From: Mesodorylaimus sp. YZB2_4
Taxonomy: Eukaryota > Nematoda > Enoplea > Dorylaimida > Dorylaimidae
Assembly (NCBI GenBank): GCA_030248295.1
Contig: JASANH010001725.1
Span: forward strand, 186,001-250,000
Direction: 5' to 3'
DNA length: 64,000 nucleotides
Both the position numbers and the translations under genes were made by a program. Shown one piece after another: positions 1 to 12,200 of this stretch (position 1 is its first letter; each line of letters starts with the position of its first letter). Below the pieces are notes generated by a model. That model made no database searches. It was not told the origin of the DNA and worked only from the letters and a program-made list of their open reading frames with translations.

Positions 1-55
1 TGAAATAGCATAGTATGTCTGCCATGCCTGAGCATTAGGATCCGCTTCAAGCTAC

Positions 56-3000
56 CTGTGCCATCCTGGTTTTGGCCTCGACTCATTTCCATTCAAGAAT
101 GGACGGTGACACTTTACTGCACGATTTAGATCATCGATTTTTCGCTCGGTGACTTGCCGAAGGTCCGAAATTTCATTGGAGAGATTATTCTGGCATGCAT
201 CGATTTCCTCCAACAATTCCAAATGGGCCTCGTTGCTATGTTTTGCCAAATGATAAAAGAAAGGAGCGCAGTAGCACGCCACTGGTGCCTAAAATCCAGG
301 ACCACATTAAGTTGTATCTCTGGACCGTGCCTCCACAAGGGCATGCATACCTTTCTCAAATTGCCAGCCATGTCCAAGCAGTACTGCTCTCCATTCTCCT
401 CAATCGGTTTCAATGATGGCGAAACATTGAGAGGGTTCGAGAAACCTGAATCCATGGGGTACAAGTGCGGACACTGGCGCTGCTGACTGCTTGACGATCC
501 ATTGTTGTTCACAGTTCGGTTGTCCAAGCCGTATGGGCTCCAGTCTTGGAACAACAACTGCCACGTCGAGCCCGCATCCTTAGCTGCCTGAAGACGTTCT
601 CTTATCTGAAAAGTCAAAGTTTAGTCTAGTAGGGAAGGAAACTTGATACTGATTACCTTAGTCCTGCTTGGTCGCGTGCCTGTACCAGTTGAATGAATCG
701 GCTCGCAATTCGATTTTTGCACCTGGCGGAAAAAAAGACGTGAACCCAGCTGGTCTATGAACAGTGCCAAAATAACTAAGCAGCCCGGTCCGACCCTGAT
801 TATTGATTAGTTGATAAGATCTTATCACCCTGCCTCTCTGCCCCCACTAGAATGCTTTTATCAATCAGACTTTGCCGCCAGTCAGGAGATCAAGTCCATC
901 TTATACAATTCTCAATCTGCAGACTGCTTTTCCTGCTCTCTAATCAGGGAGTGTAATACTGCCTAAATGCAACAAAATCCCGAGTCTGCTTATTCATCCC
1001 GCCCTGCATCACTTATCACTGATCGTCCCCAGAGCCAGCAATCGAGATCGAGATCGCGATCTGGATAGCAAAATTAGACGAATGAGGCCAACCAAACCGT
1101 TGCACACTTCTCGCCATCTAATTTTCCGCCTCCCTGAGGAACTGATGCCAGTCGAGTAGCCATCAATGATGGAGTAAGAAGAGCGGAAAATTCTATATTC
1201 GCCCATGTCCCTAACACGGGCAAGGCCAGGCTCAGTGCTCAATCGACCATCGGTCAATCGTCAAAAAGCCGTTTATTTACGACTGGGGCGGACGCCAGAT
1301 GGCGACACTAGTGTACGATTGACCGAGGTTCAAGTAAATCAGTGAGCAGACAGAGACGATTGCTCATCGACTGTTGATGTAGATCAAAATGGTCGCCCGC
1401 CCTGCCCCCTTCCCTCCCAGTCGCGTGCCTAAGCAATTGCATGTGCACGTGCCGTTTCGGCCCTCTCGTTATACAACTAATTGGTCAACAGCACTACAGG
1501 CTTTCCGGCCCTCGACCCCCCTCCCCCATTCTCAGGGGTCTCCCTCGCACAAACTAATCGCTCAGTCCGTGTCAACACTAGCAAAAAATTCAAAACAAAC
1601 AAAGCTAATTACTTTGGCAGAAGCTTTCAAAACATCCACCAGATCCGACAATTGTTTGCGTACAGCAATATCGATCGGAGTCTCGCCTTGCTGAAAAGGA
1701 GAACAGTCAGGATAAGGGCAGCAAAGAAAGGCTAGACTCAATATCTGTGCTGTACTTCTAGCCCCCCCCCCCCCCATATCCCCTTCCTACCTTGTTCTTT
1801 ATATCTGTTTTTGCATTCGCATCCAGTAACATCCGGCTGATTTTCTTTTGGCCCAAGTTGCAAGCAAGGTGCAGAGGTGTGTCTCCGTTCTAAAAAGCAC
1901 CTTCTTATGAAACAGGAGAAACGCTCTTGGAGCTGACTTCTCGACGGCTCTGCCTCCTCCTACTGCAGCAGGCCATGGCGGCATACCTTATTCTGTTCAT
2001 TAGCATTGGCGCTGGCGGAGAGCAAGACTCTGGTAACACCCGCGTGGATATAACGACAGGACGTGTGCAATGGGGTATCATCGTACTGAAAACAGGATAC
2101 AATAATGCACGGACATTATCCCCAAAATGACCCCTGCAAGTGGACCAGTCGTATGTACCTTGTCCTTGACATCTGGCTTGCATCCGTGTTGAACGAGTAG
2201 ACGAGCCGATCGGTTGTGGCCGTTTTGACAAGCTAAATGCAACGCCGTTGCTCCGGTCTACACAAGAAAAACGTGAAAGTGTATTCAATCCATCTCGAAT
2301 GAAAAGAAGCATAACTGGAAATTGAGCAGACCCTCAACTCTCGAATACAACACTCGTAAATCGCCTTTAGGCGCCAGGTTTTTCTAGCGTGTACGAGTTA
2401 ATTAAATTTTCAAGAACTCAAAGTAAAAACAGTAGAATCGAAGAGTGGGAATGGAATTGGAGGGCGATGCGAGATTGAGTTAGAGAAGTGGACTAGTTTT
2501 GAAAAGTAAGCTTACTTTATTGCGAACATACACGTTCGACTTGGCTGCCAATAACATATCGACGATAGCGCTGTACCCGTGCCACGATGCATCGTGCAAT
2601 GCCGTGTTCTCTTGCTAAAAGAAGTGTGTACACTTTTGGAATTATTGGAGGCACTTTGAGTTGCAGTTTGTGCAGGACGTACCACGAAATCTTGTTTATC
2701 CACATTGACCAGATTGGTCTCGGCCAGCAAACGCACCACTTCCGAATGCCCTTCTAGTACGGCTCTGTGTATGGCTGTATAGCCGAGCTGGAATCACAAA
2801 ATTTGAGTGTCATAAACACGATTCAATAGGTACTCAAACTATCTACGCTTGAATGGCTTGGATAAGATTGCTCTTTCTAGTTTCCTGTACTCTTGCATAG
2901 TTCTGCACAGCCGGCCCGAGGCATTGTCGTGATTGGACATTTGTATGCAATAAGGAGGCCGTACAAATTGGCACCATCATCAAGGTGGATGGCATATTTT

Positions 3001-3885
3001 CCTATTATATACGAGGAAGGCCGTTAAATGTGGGTGGTAGTTAAGGGGAGGCAGTGTGAACGAGCGGGCGCACGAATCCAAGTCCTTGACCCAGCATCGA
3101 TGAGGCCGACCAAACCTCCCGCCATGACAGTCAATTCACACCCGAACCTCCACTGGCTCGGCGGGGTATAATGTATTCGCCGCGGGGGAACCTCATTTCC
3201 GCGCTCGTTCTCAAGCGACCAAAGAGAAAACGGGCTCGGCCTCGGTCCATTCGGCTCGCTTGCAAATCAATGCAATCGTGCATACTGTAACGGTCTAATG
3301 CCTGCCACGCCAGCCGTATATGATAAATGCGCCCACCCTCCAGGCATCTCCGTGCATGACCACCCATCCTAAAGGACCCGCGGACCTTGTCCAGGTGCGC
3401 GTGATAAATGTTTGCCAAATGAACAGTCCCATTATGGACTGCGCGCTGGAATATAGCCGTAGACTATACGGCCTAGGCAAACATCTTGCACGTGGCCCCA
3501 AGAGCATATAAGTCGGGGACATACAAGGCCGCTTGCGTACCCAAAGAAACAAACCAGCCATCCCTTCAAAACGACTCACCTTGTCCTGCGAATTCAAGTC
3601 GCATCCATGCTCAATCAAAATCCGCACCACTTCAATGTGTCCTTGCATAGCAGCTATGTGCAGAGCAGTACGTCCTTCCTGCAACAGCACCCCTGTATTC
3701 CCCCCACCTGAAATTGCATGCTACTAGCTTACCTTATTTGGAACAAACTTGGCCCCTTTCTTGATCAACTCCAGCACAGCTCCTCCATCGCCTCTGGCTG
3801 CCACTTGCCTCAAATCGTCATTGAATGATCGAAATAACGAGGACGAAGGAGCGGGTTTAGATGCACTTTTCCGAAACAATGGCAT
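56..3885 (-). CDS. ANKRD6: ANKRD6/Diego-like ankyrin repeat protein, 5' part (3' end outside window)
   Basis: The family is a cytoplasmic scaffold that binds Dishevelled and tunes Wnt and planar polarity signalling. Exons (minus): 3885-3733, 3678-3580, 2787-2683, 2614-2516, 2257-2159, 2085-1987, 1889-1791, 1690-1613, 605-351, 288-56; all phases agree. The product starts MPLFRKSASKP and has about eight ankyrin repeats (residues 20-277), including the family-typical words NTALHDASWHGYS and GATALHLACQNGH. After them come a serine-rich linker, a segment ending NLRKAPVACYCAP that parallels the post-ankyrin region of vertebrate ANKRD6, and a coiled coil (LLEEIDACQNNLSNEISDL). The start is the first ATG after a strong TTTTTCAG acceptor at 3915. 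The last donor shown (GTAGCT, bases 55-50) leads off the left edge, so the C-terminus is missing. The intron 606-1612 could hide a further small exon. The ankyrin assignment is sure; the ANKRD6 orthology is an inference from repeat wording and order. Confidence 0.85.
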
Positions 3886-3920
3886 TGTTCCAAACTGTCT
3901 TTGACCACACGGACCTGAAA
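3886..3920 (-). promoter_or_regulatory. 3' splice acceptor just upstream of the ANKRD6 start codon (trans-splice or 5' UTR)
   Basis: On the minus strand a TTTTTCAG acceptor ends at base 3915, and the exon begins 29 bases before the ATG at 3885. No matching coding exon is visible upstream. In nematodes this pattern often marks a spliced-leader addition site; an ordinary 5' UTR intron is the alternative. No spliced-leader gene is seen in the window. Confidence 0.5.
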
Positions 3921-6111
3921 AAGGGAAACGGAATGAATGTGGTCAACAGAGCAGAGTGGGGCGTGGATACATAGTGACAGACTAGGGGTCGCGAAAAACA
4001 GTTCGCACGCCGTGCTTTTCTTTGCAAGACGCCAAACTGAACTCGACTCGCCCGACCCCCTCGTCAAATGTCCATTCGCCAAACGTTTTGCTCGTCACCA
4101 AGAAGGCGATAACGCGCCAAGGTATTCCACTTTGACTAGGAGTAAACATTTGATCGAAAGATCGCCCTCCAACCCAGCCGTGCCCGTACAAGGCACTAAG
4201 CGCATCTAATTCGTCCTGACAATCACAAGTGACACAACGACGCGATGAACCTCATTTTTTGCATGATCAGAGGGATTCCAGAATACCACAACAAGATGAC
4301 CAGCAGTGCTAAGCCGAGAGCCAACAGACCGGGCCCTGGCATCAAGGATTCTAATGGCTGACAAAGGAAGTCCAGAAACAAGCCCCATCCGGACCGCAGT
4401 ACAGAACAAGAGTGCCGAACTGGTACTCAGAGCTCGATGATTCAAGCCCTGCTGACCCGGATTCATTTCTGATGCTCATCGGGGCTAATGCATTTTTTAG
4501 ACCCTATCCGTTTGATGTGAGATAGAGCTCAGCTGGCCGCCGATCGGCTCGCCAAGACGGCAGCCAATAATTTCGTTTGTGGCAGCCAGGCCGGAGCAGT
4601 GTCCCGTTTTCGCCAGCCCTCTATCTCGACCATTCAATCGCCGCATCGATATTAAGTACGTCGAGGTCGTCGTCGACGGACAGCCTGAGGAGAAATTAAA
4701 TGCCAACTGGAAGGAGGAGAGAGGGCCTACCAATAGTCTTCGTTCAAGACGGACCGGCCACTCTCCAGGCTCGTCAAGGTTGGTTGAAACGCGTGTACGC
4801 ATAAAACTAATCCCGACCAGCCCTGGCCCTATTGCTAACATTATGCACACACGCATTGTCGTAAATCTCAAACATCAAAACAGGCGCCTCGTGTCCAACG
4901 AGTAAAGCCGGGATTTGTGCCGTCAGCCAAAACTACCGATTACCCAACCGTAAAAATGAATCGGGAATGGTCACCAAACCAAAATTGCATCCCCTCCCTC
5001 CAGCGGGGCGCCGAGTGCACTCTCGCGTCTACTGACCAGCATATGTTCGGCCTGCCATGACGAATCAAAGGACACGGCGGCGTCAGCAGTGAGACCGGAC
5101 ACGGTCGTCCGGTGAGTGGAGAAAGCCGCCACCAGGTGCGCCCTGTCAATAATCATAGACGCCGGGACTGGCGGCGTTGATAGAGGTAAAATGGATGAAT
5201 GAAACGCAGACCCACCCCCGCACCACCTCGCCTCGATTAATTATACGCCCTTGTCCACCGTGTCAAACGGATCAATCCCAGCCAATGAATTATCGAGACA
5301 TAAGTTCCCGGCCAGCCCTCCGTCCGCATTCCACAACCGACATTGCCCTGCGCTTTACTAAATTCATCGTATTCTCCAATTGTTCACTTTAGTGAATGAA
5401 GGCAGACTGGACAAAATTGTTCAGAACGTACACAGTGATCAGCTCCAGTCTGCCACTACATCAACGCACCACACCTCACGACTATGTCATACCCGAGCAC
5501 AGTTCCCATATCACAGTAGAGTACAGCACGGTGGCACCACACGTACAGACAAACCTACGACACACAATATCAATAACATACAGCCACCATCGCCTGAGAA
5601 TACTACAAAACAGAGGTGTTCGCCAAGCCATGCAAGTAAGAAGCCACTACATACACACGGGCAGCACCGAATACAACTCGACCACTATTGAGCATAGAAA
5701 GGTATCACTGTACTTGACCAAATAACCAATGTAACCAATAGTCGCCCTTCTCACATTATGTGCGCACTACCATGCATATCTTGAACAAGGGAAGGCGTAT
5801 CGGTCGAATGGCCCCTGAACGGAGTCCCGCCGTTTCCGCTGTCCTCACTGTTGCACGTCGAAGACAAAACTGGCAATGCCGTCACATTACCGCCCCTGTG
5901 TTGTAACAGCAAACGCCACAATCGACACGCCACACCGCCTCTGAAATCACCAAAGCCAAAGCTTGCACAAGGACATGGAAGCAGGTCTGGCTCATACTGG
6001 GGCAGTGTCAACTGTGTCAGGAAAGGCAAAGTGGGAGCACCACAAGAAACAAATATGTATGTGACGATTAAAGTGCAGTCTCCAATCTGTGCGTATGTAA
6101 CCAGCATCCTG
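3921..6111. other. intergenic, no gene recognised
   Basis: Between the MAP3K 3' end and the ANKRD6 5' end on the minus strand. Only short overlapping open frames occur, without family similarity or convincing splice sites. Bases 5380-5730 are CA-rich, low in G, and open in several frames, which is a composition effect. It presumably contains the MAP3K 3' UTR and the ANKRD6 promoter. Confidence 0.5.
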
Positions 6112-6180
6112 GGCGGTCATGGATCGATACTCTCCCCTGGCTGGGAGACGCCAACCCCTCCAGTGCGCCTGGTTACACGT
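6112..6180 (-). repeat. SINE fragment, 3' end, same family as 12415-12590
   Basis: On the minus strand this shares the block CAGCCAGRGGAGAGTATCGA, followed at a similar distance by CTGGTTAC, with the longer copy inside the MAP3K gene. Only the 3' part is present, just beyond the MAP3K stop codon. Family membership rests on the shared block alone. Confidence 0.5.
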
Positions 6181-6204
6181 GTTTCCGTCACAGAAAGCCA
6201 ACCC

Positions 6205-9200
6205 TTACTTGAGACCGGCTCGCAATAATTCATCCCTCGAGACCATTTCCAGCAAATCGTGCCACGTGTACTCCTCGTCACAGGCCAATCGTTTGATCGT
6301 GTGCTCGTCGAAGCCCATTAGCTGAAAACAAAACTTACCTGTTAGCAGAACCTTCTATCGTCCCCGCATCCCAACACCCCCAACGCAAGTGCTATATACT
6401 GCACCAGTACCTGGAGTCGACTAACCAATTCAGAATCGGGTGGATTTGCCGGCCTAAAACCAACATCCATTTCACATTCAAAACTGGCCACACCCCAACA
6501 AAATTTCAACTACTTTGCCGTCGTCAAGTCCATGAACCCATCAACTGGCCCCGTCGATTTCACAGCGCCGTCATTTTCATTCAGCGACGTCACACAACGA
6601 AGTTTTGCCTTTGTGTCTTGCAAAGTTGTCTGAAGCACTTGTCGATACGCCTTTTGTAATTTGATCAATTCTTGCAAGAGGCTAAATAGAATCAAATTCA
6701 TTAAACACCACCTAAGGATCAAATCATAAAACTACTTTCGATTCTCCTCCAAAATACAATTCAGCTCCTTTTCACCCTTTACACCTTGTGGATAAACCGT
6801 CCGTGGTGCTGAGTCAGCCCCCAAGCCGAACATAACCCCGCTATCCCGAGCGTTCTCCGATCCAATCGCTTCTGGAAATTTTGAGTCTGGAGTAGAGTAC
6901 TGCGAAGCAACTTCGTCGTCCGATGGTCCATGATCGTCCAGATTATTGCCCAGTTCTGAAAAAATTCTGCTGCACACATTTCTGCACAACTAGAGTATCG
7001 GGTACCTACCCATCGGACAGATGGCAGTCACAGCACATTTCACAGCCGAGCGAATTAGATTATCCAAGGCAAACATCCAATGCGGTTTGATATTTTGGCG
7101 ACGTAGAACGGGATGCATCTGAAAACAAAACTCATATGCGTAGGAAAATTAGAATCTACTCTAATCGTGATGACGCACCGCATCTTGAAACATGTATAGG
7201 GCCAAATGCACTTGATTGAACGAAGTGAGATCATTTTTCATTTTTTCTCGAATCGCTTCTGAAAAGGTCCAGCTGGATCCCATTCGGCGCGCGACCATCA
7301 CCAAAGCAAGCAGTCACTTACGAATCGCTTTCTTGATAGGCGCCTGCGATCTGTTCTGTATAAAATCTTGCATCGCCGTTATCAGGGTGTCCAAAATTGG
7401 CTGTAATCGAAGCTATCATCAGCTTTTAACCTCTAACACCTAGGCCGTCTTACTTGTGTGATCGCATTGTTTGGTATGTCCCGACAGATTAGGCATTGCC
7501 ACGACTGGATAATCTGCAAAAAGCGATCGTCAACTCAGCATCTCCCCAAACTGTTGTGCTACGTCTGGGCCCGTATTATTGGAGGGAGTGACCAGTTGAG
7601 CTTCTGCACCATGCTGAAAACCCTGGGCAGCCAACAGGTCTGTCGACCTAGTCCAAGGCTGAAACCTCATATTCACGGGTGACGCTCCCGGCTGCTGGAT
7701 CGGCCACCAGACGAGCATCTTTAGGTGACTTGGCAAAGCAAACCACCGAAGCTGTAATGACCTTGAACCAGGCTGCCATAAGGCTTCCCGAAGTTAGAAT
7801 CGTGGGGATTCCGGGTCCCAGTTTTTTCCTCCTAATCAGAAGGTCCCTCTCGCGAAACCTGTCCTACTTCGTCTTTGAATTCGTTCATGATTGTCACCAA
7901 GGTGTCTCGGCGTTCCGAGTCCTTTCGCAGCAGAAAAAATCGATTGTTCGGATCCAAGGAAACCACATTCGGCGACAACATCTCTGTAGAGTTCCTGCCA
8001 TGGGCAACAGAAGACGGCCTGGTGTTGCTGGCGGTCAGCGAAGTACCGGAGGCTTCATGTCCAGAGCTGGAACACAGGTGCAGAAAATGTGTATCATTAA
8101 TCCCTCGAAAGTTAAACCGTAAAACAACCAAAGAAGCAGAACAGGGCACAAAGCTACCTCTGCGAAGTAGGAGTTTCGAAGCCACTACCGAAAATATCGA
8201 AAAGAGCAGATTCGCTCTCGTTAATCGCTGAGTCATCGATGACGGCCAGAGTAGGCGTGCCTTCCCTACCAATGCAACACGCCCGTCAGCAGCAAGCAAC
8301 GCGGACAAAACACCGATCACACAGTCCGTACCTGGTGTCGCCCGTCGTCAAGGTCCAGTTGGGCATGTACGATTGCTGCCTCCCTAATGCATCTAGAGCC
8401 CCAAATTGACATTTATCCTATATCTAATTGATGTGAACACTTTCTCACCTCCGACCGATTTCTTGAGACCGTCGACCGTCATGCCGCCACTTTCGCTACG
8501 CCTGCGGTAACTGCAAGAAAAAATAAAAATAAAACTTGTCAGTAAAAGACAGCCAGTAGGTTTTATCACTCGCCTTGACAAGAAGACATCTTGCGACAAT
8601 GCAGCTGCCGTTGCTCGTTGATCGGGATCCGGACCAAAGCACCTGCAAAACAACGTCCCTCCATTTCGAATGCCATTCTCTGAGCTAATGCCCTTACCTC
8701 AAAATGAACGTCTTCGCCTCGTCGCTCAGCTCCTCTGGAATAGGAGGGTGCATTTTGAACATGCCCACCTTGAACATTGCAGCTTGTGGAGAGCCCAACT
8801 AAAGCGAAAGTAGTAATGACCGACACTTCCATATTTTCAAATCGTTCTGCACATACCTCGACAAAGGGCGCTTTACCAGTGGCCATCTCTATCATTGTAC
8901 AACCGAAAGACCAAATGTCCGCCTGAAATCACAATAGTTTAGCTCGCTTTTGTCAATCAGTCCTCATCAGGGCATCAATACTCACTGGTGCGCCATATCC
9001 TCGCTGTCCCTGGTCGATTACTTCTAAAAAAGACATCTGCTACTAGGCTCCTCTAATCATAGAAGCAATTTGACATTACCTGGCGCCATGTATTGCAACG
9101 TTCCTAAAGACAGAACCCAATTAGCCGACACATCCAAAGACCACATTATTGCTCCTTACCCGTAAAGGTATCAGTGACAGGGTTTAGGCCAGCCAGTCGT

Positions 9201-12200
9201 TTACAGGTACCGAAATCTGAGATTTTACACAAACCACTGTACGTATTTACAAGGACGTTGTCACCTTTGATATCTCGGTGGACGATCTTCTGCGAATGCT
9301 GTAAGCAAGGTAAAGTTGTATCGATCTGCCATAGATTCAAGTACGACCACTTGCCAAGTAATGCAACCCTTCGAGAATTTGTTTGGCATAGTAGGCCATC
9401 GCCCGTTCGTTGTCCAGCAGCGGACCCCATTTCGAACGGAGTAACGACGACAGGCTTCCTGAAACAAACCAATGATCTGCTCACAAATCCCATCACAATG
9501 TAGTTGTTTGAACGAGCCTACCCCCCGGCACCTGCTCCATGAATATACGAAACGTCCGCCCATCTTCCGACACCTCGCACCCGAGGTATTGCACTATGTT
9601 CTTGTGCACCAAAGTCGAGTGCAGCTGAATTTCTTCCATCAGCGGCTGAGTTTGTCTGAAAATGACAAGCTAACCATCCAACAAACCACGCAGAAACCGA
9701 AAGCAAAATAAAATCTACTCGGGGTTCTTGATCTCCACTTCTTTTATAGCTATCGCTCGTTGAGTCGACAGGTCCCGACCAGAAAACACTGTGCCAAACG
9801 TGCCTTTACCCAACACAACTTTCTGTCCATTTCGATCAGCTTCGTATTCGTACTAAAACAAAACAGCACACCCCTATGTCACAGAAGTTACAACAATGGC
9901 TGGTGAGCGGCAAGCATGTCTGCTTTACTCCTCAATCTAGACCTGTGCAGCCTAGTTAATTGTTTCCTCTCGACCTATGCGCCATTCTATGATCTCCGCC
10001 ACGCCATTCTCCCACCACAGCGCCTCAGAAACGAGCCACTCACCAAAACGGTTTGCATCCTTTCATAATCATTCAATAACTTGGACCCCTCTACGTTGGC
10101 GGTCAGTTCGTCCATGAGCTGAAAGAACCTACAACAAAAAATCAAATTCGTCAAAGAGAAAAGGAAAACACCACTGATTCGCTCTCAGCTGACAGCCCAC
10201 AAAATTTCCCTTCGACGCCTAACGGTATTATCAACCAAGGTCACTTACCGTTGACGATATGCCCCAGTTGGAAAGAAGAGCATGAAATCGTCAGAATTCT
10301 CATACACGTACAAGAATACAGCCCGTTCGTCTCTTTTGGCTGGGCTAACGGCTTTGATCGAATCAGCGGGAAACCGCCACTGATTCAAGGCTCCTTTCGC
10401 ATTGGCCGGCGCCACGTGGAACAAAGAGACCGAATAGTCTTCCAGGTTGACCAATACATAGCTTGGTGTGTACGACTGCCAATGGAACACCAAATAACAC
10501 AGGGCAATCTAAGTAAAATAGCCATACCTTATCAGGTTCCATAATCAAAATCGGAAATCTAGTGTCGGTCAAAGCATCATCGTCCGTTTTTGTCGCATCG
10601 AGGAAGTACTCGGTCCAAAATGTGAACTGTTTGTAATCGGCGTAAAATTCGGTCGTTCTCGGAGTCGAATCACCACGGAATCGATTGATCAATTTTATAT
10701 TGCCGATAGTCGATTTTAGATACCTAAACGAGCAACCGAAATCAAAGCGCCCTCTCCACTCCTCAAATTGATCATACCAAGGCGGTGGTTTCAACATGAA
10801 CATATGCCTGGCCGCTTGGCACGCTTTGGCGTAATCTTCAGCCAGGACACTGATTTCGAAAAACGTAGCCACATCCCAATAGTCTTCCAAATCACCCAGC
10901 GAACCTTTGCGGCCAAGTAGGCTATTGAGTACGACAGCTTCAAAATAGAATGTTTTTAACTGCATTGGTCAGACATCAAAATACGATCACTTACCAATCT
11001 GCTGCAATTCCATCGAAGTCTGGAACGTCTCGCCAGCAATCACCAGCAGCGTGGCCAAATTGATGCCTGCGTATTCATTTGGCTGAGTCTCGAAACCTTT
11101 CCGATACCATACGATCGCTTGATCACGTGAGTTGGTATCCTCGTACTCCGATTCCACGAACTTGTCCTTGTAAATCCGACCAGCCAAACAAAGTAGATCG
11201 GGAATTTGATTTTCTAGCGAGTTCAAAGCTTCCATAATTACGGATAAGGCCTTCTCTCGATCATTGCTCTTGTTGCGTCTGAAAATAAAAGCACACCATC
11301 GACCAGTTAGCGTAGGGTCCTTGGGGGGGGGGGGGGGGGGGGGAGGGGGTCATACATCCTCCCAGCACATTAAAACAGCAGGGAATAAGGGATCCTAATC
11401 AAGCACAAAAAAGCATCAACATCGGCGAAGCGGGGAGGGGTCAGTCAAACGCTGTATCCAACCAGAGGGAAGAGGTGGCCTGACAGAGGGGAACTTGCCC
11501 GACACTTAAGGGTGCAATTTACTTAACTATGTTTGGTCCTTGATGACGAAGCGCCCACCCGAGTAGGAAATGAAACTGTGTTGAAGGAGTGCTTCAAGAT
11601 TTCTAATAATTTCCCCGTCGAGCATGGCTATTGGTATAATAGAGCCAGCCAACCAAGCCATTTCCCAAAAGCTCAGTGAATGAACTTCATTTTGAACCCC
11701 AGCTCTACCCACCTATTCAAACCAAAGGCGTAATTGAATCGAACGGCCGGTGCGTCAGCTATTTTACAATGACGCAAGCTAGCCACGTCTTCCACCAACG
11801 AAACCATGGCGTCATAGTCTTGCACGTCCCTATAACAGATCTGCATGATAACCTGTCAGACGGCACATAGGCCGAGGACAAGTGGGCAATCCTAGACCCG
11901 AAGATCTTGAATGAGCCACACCATACATACGCACCGATAAGAGAGCAGCATATTGACCACTGTATCAACTGACAGCACATCGGGATCGTCCAGTCGTGCT
12001 CGCAACTTGTTCAGCATTCCAGACAACTCTGGCCCGTCCATCGTTTGCCTCGCCTTTCTCAGATCGGACAGAAACTTTTCTTTGCTGTGAGCACTAAAAT
12101 GAGAGCACATGAGGCTAAGCGATGAACGGCGACCACAGCAGTCACATACTGTAGGGAGGGCAACATGCATGCGCATACGGGAGGGGAAGGGTGCACAAGA

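Noticed and set aside
126..617. 163-codon minus-strand frame as one protein
   Set aside because: Only its first 85 codons (605-351) are exon; the rest reads through an intron (350-289) in the wrong frame. It is folded into the ANKRD6 model.
5380..5725. Two overlapping plus-strand frames of 103-109 codons
   Set aside because: CA-rich, G-poor sequence that is open by composition; many repeated His/Thr/Ser codons and no family.
10363..10965. 200-codon continuous minus-strand frame
   Set aside because: It spans exon 7, a 54-nt intron and exon 8 of the MAP3K, then runs out of frame. The family sequence shows the splice.
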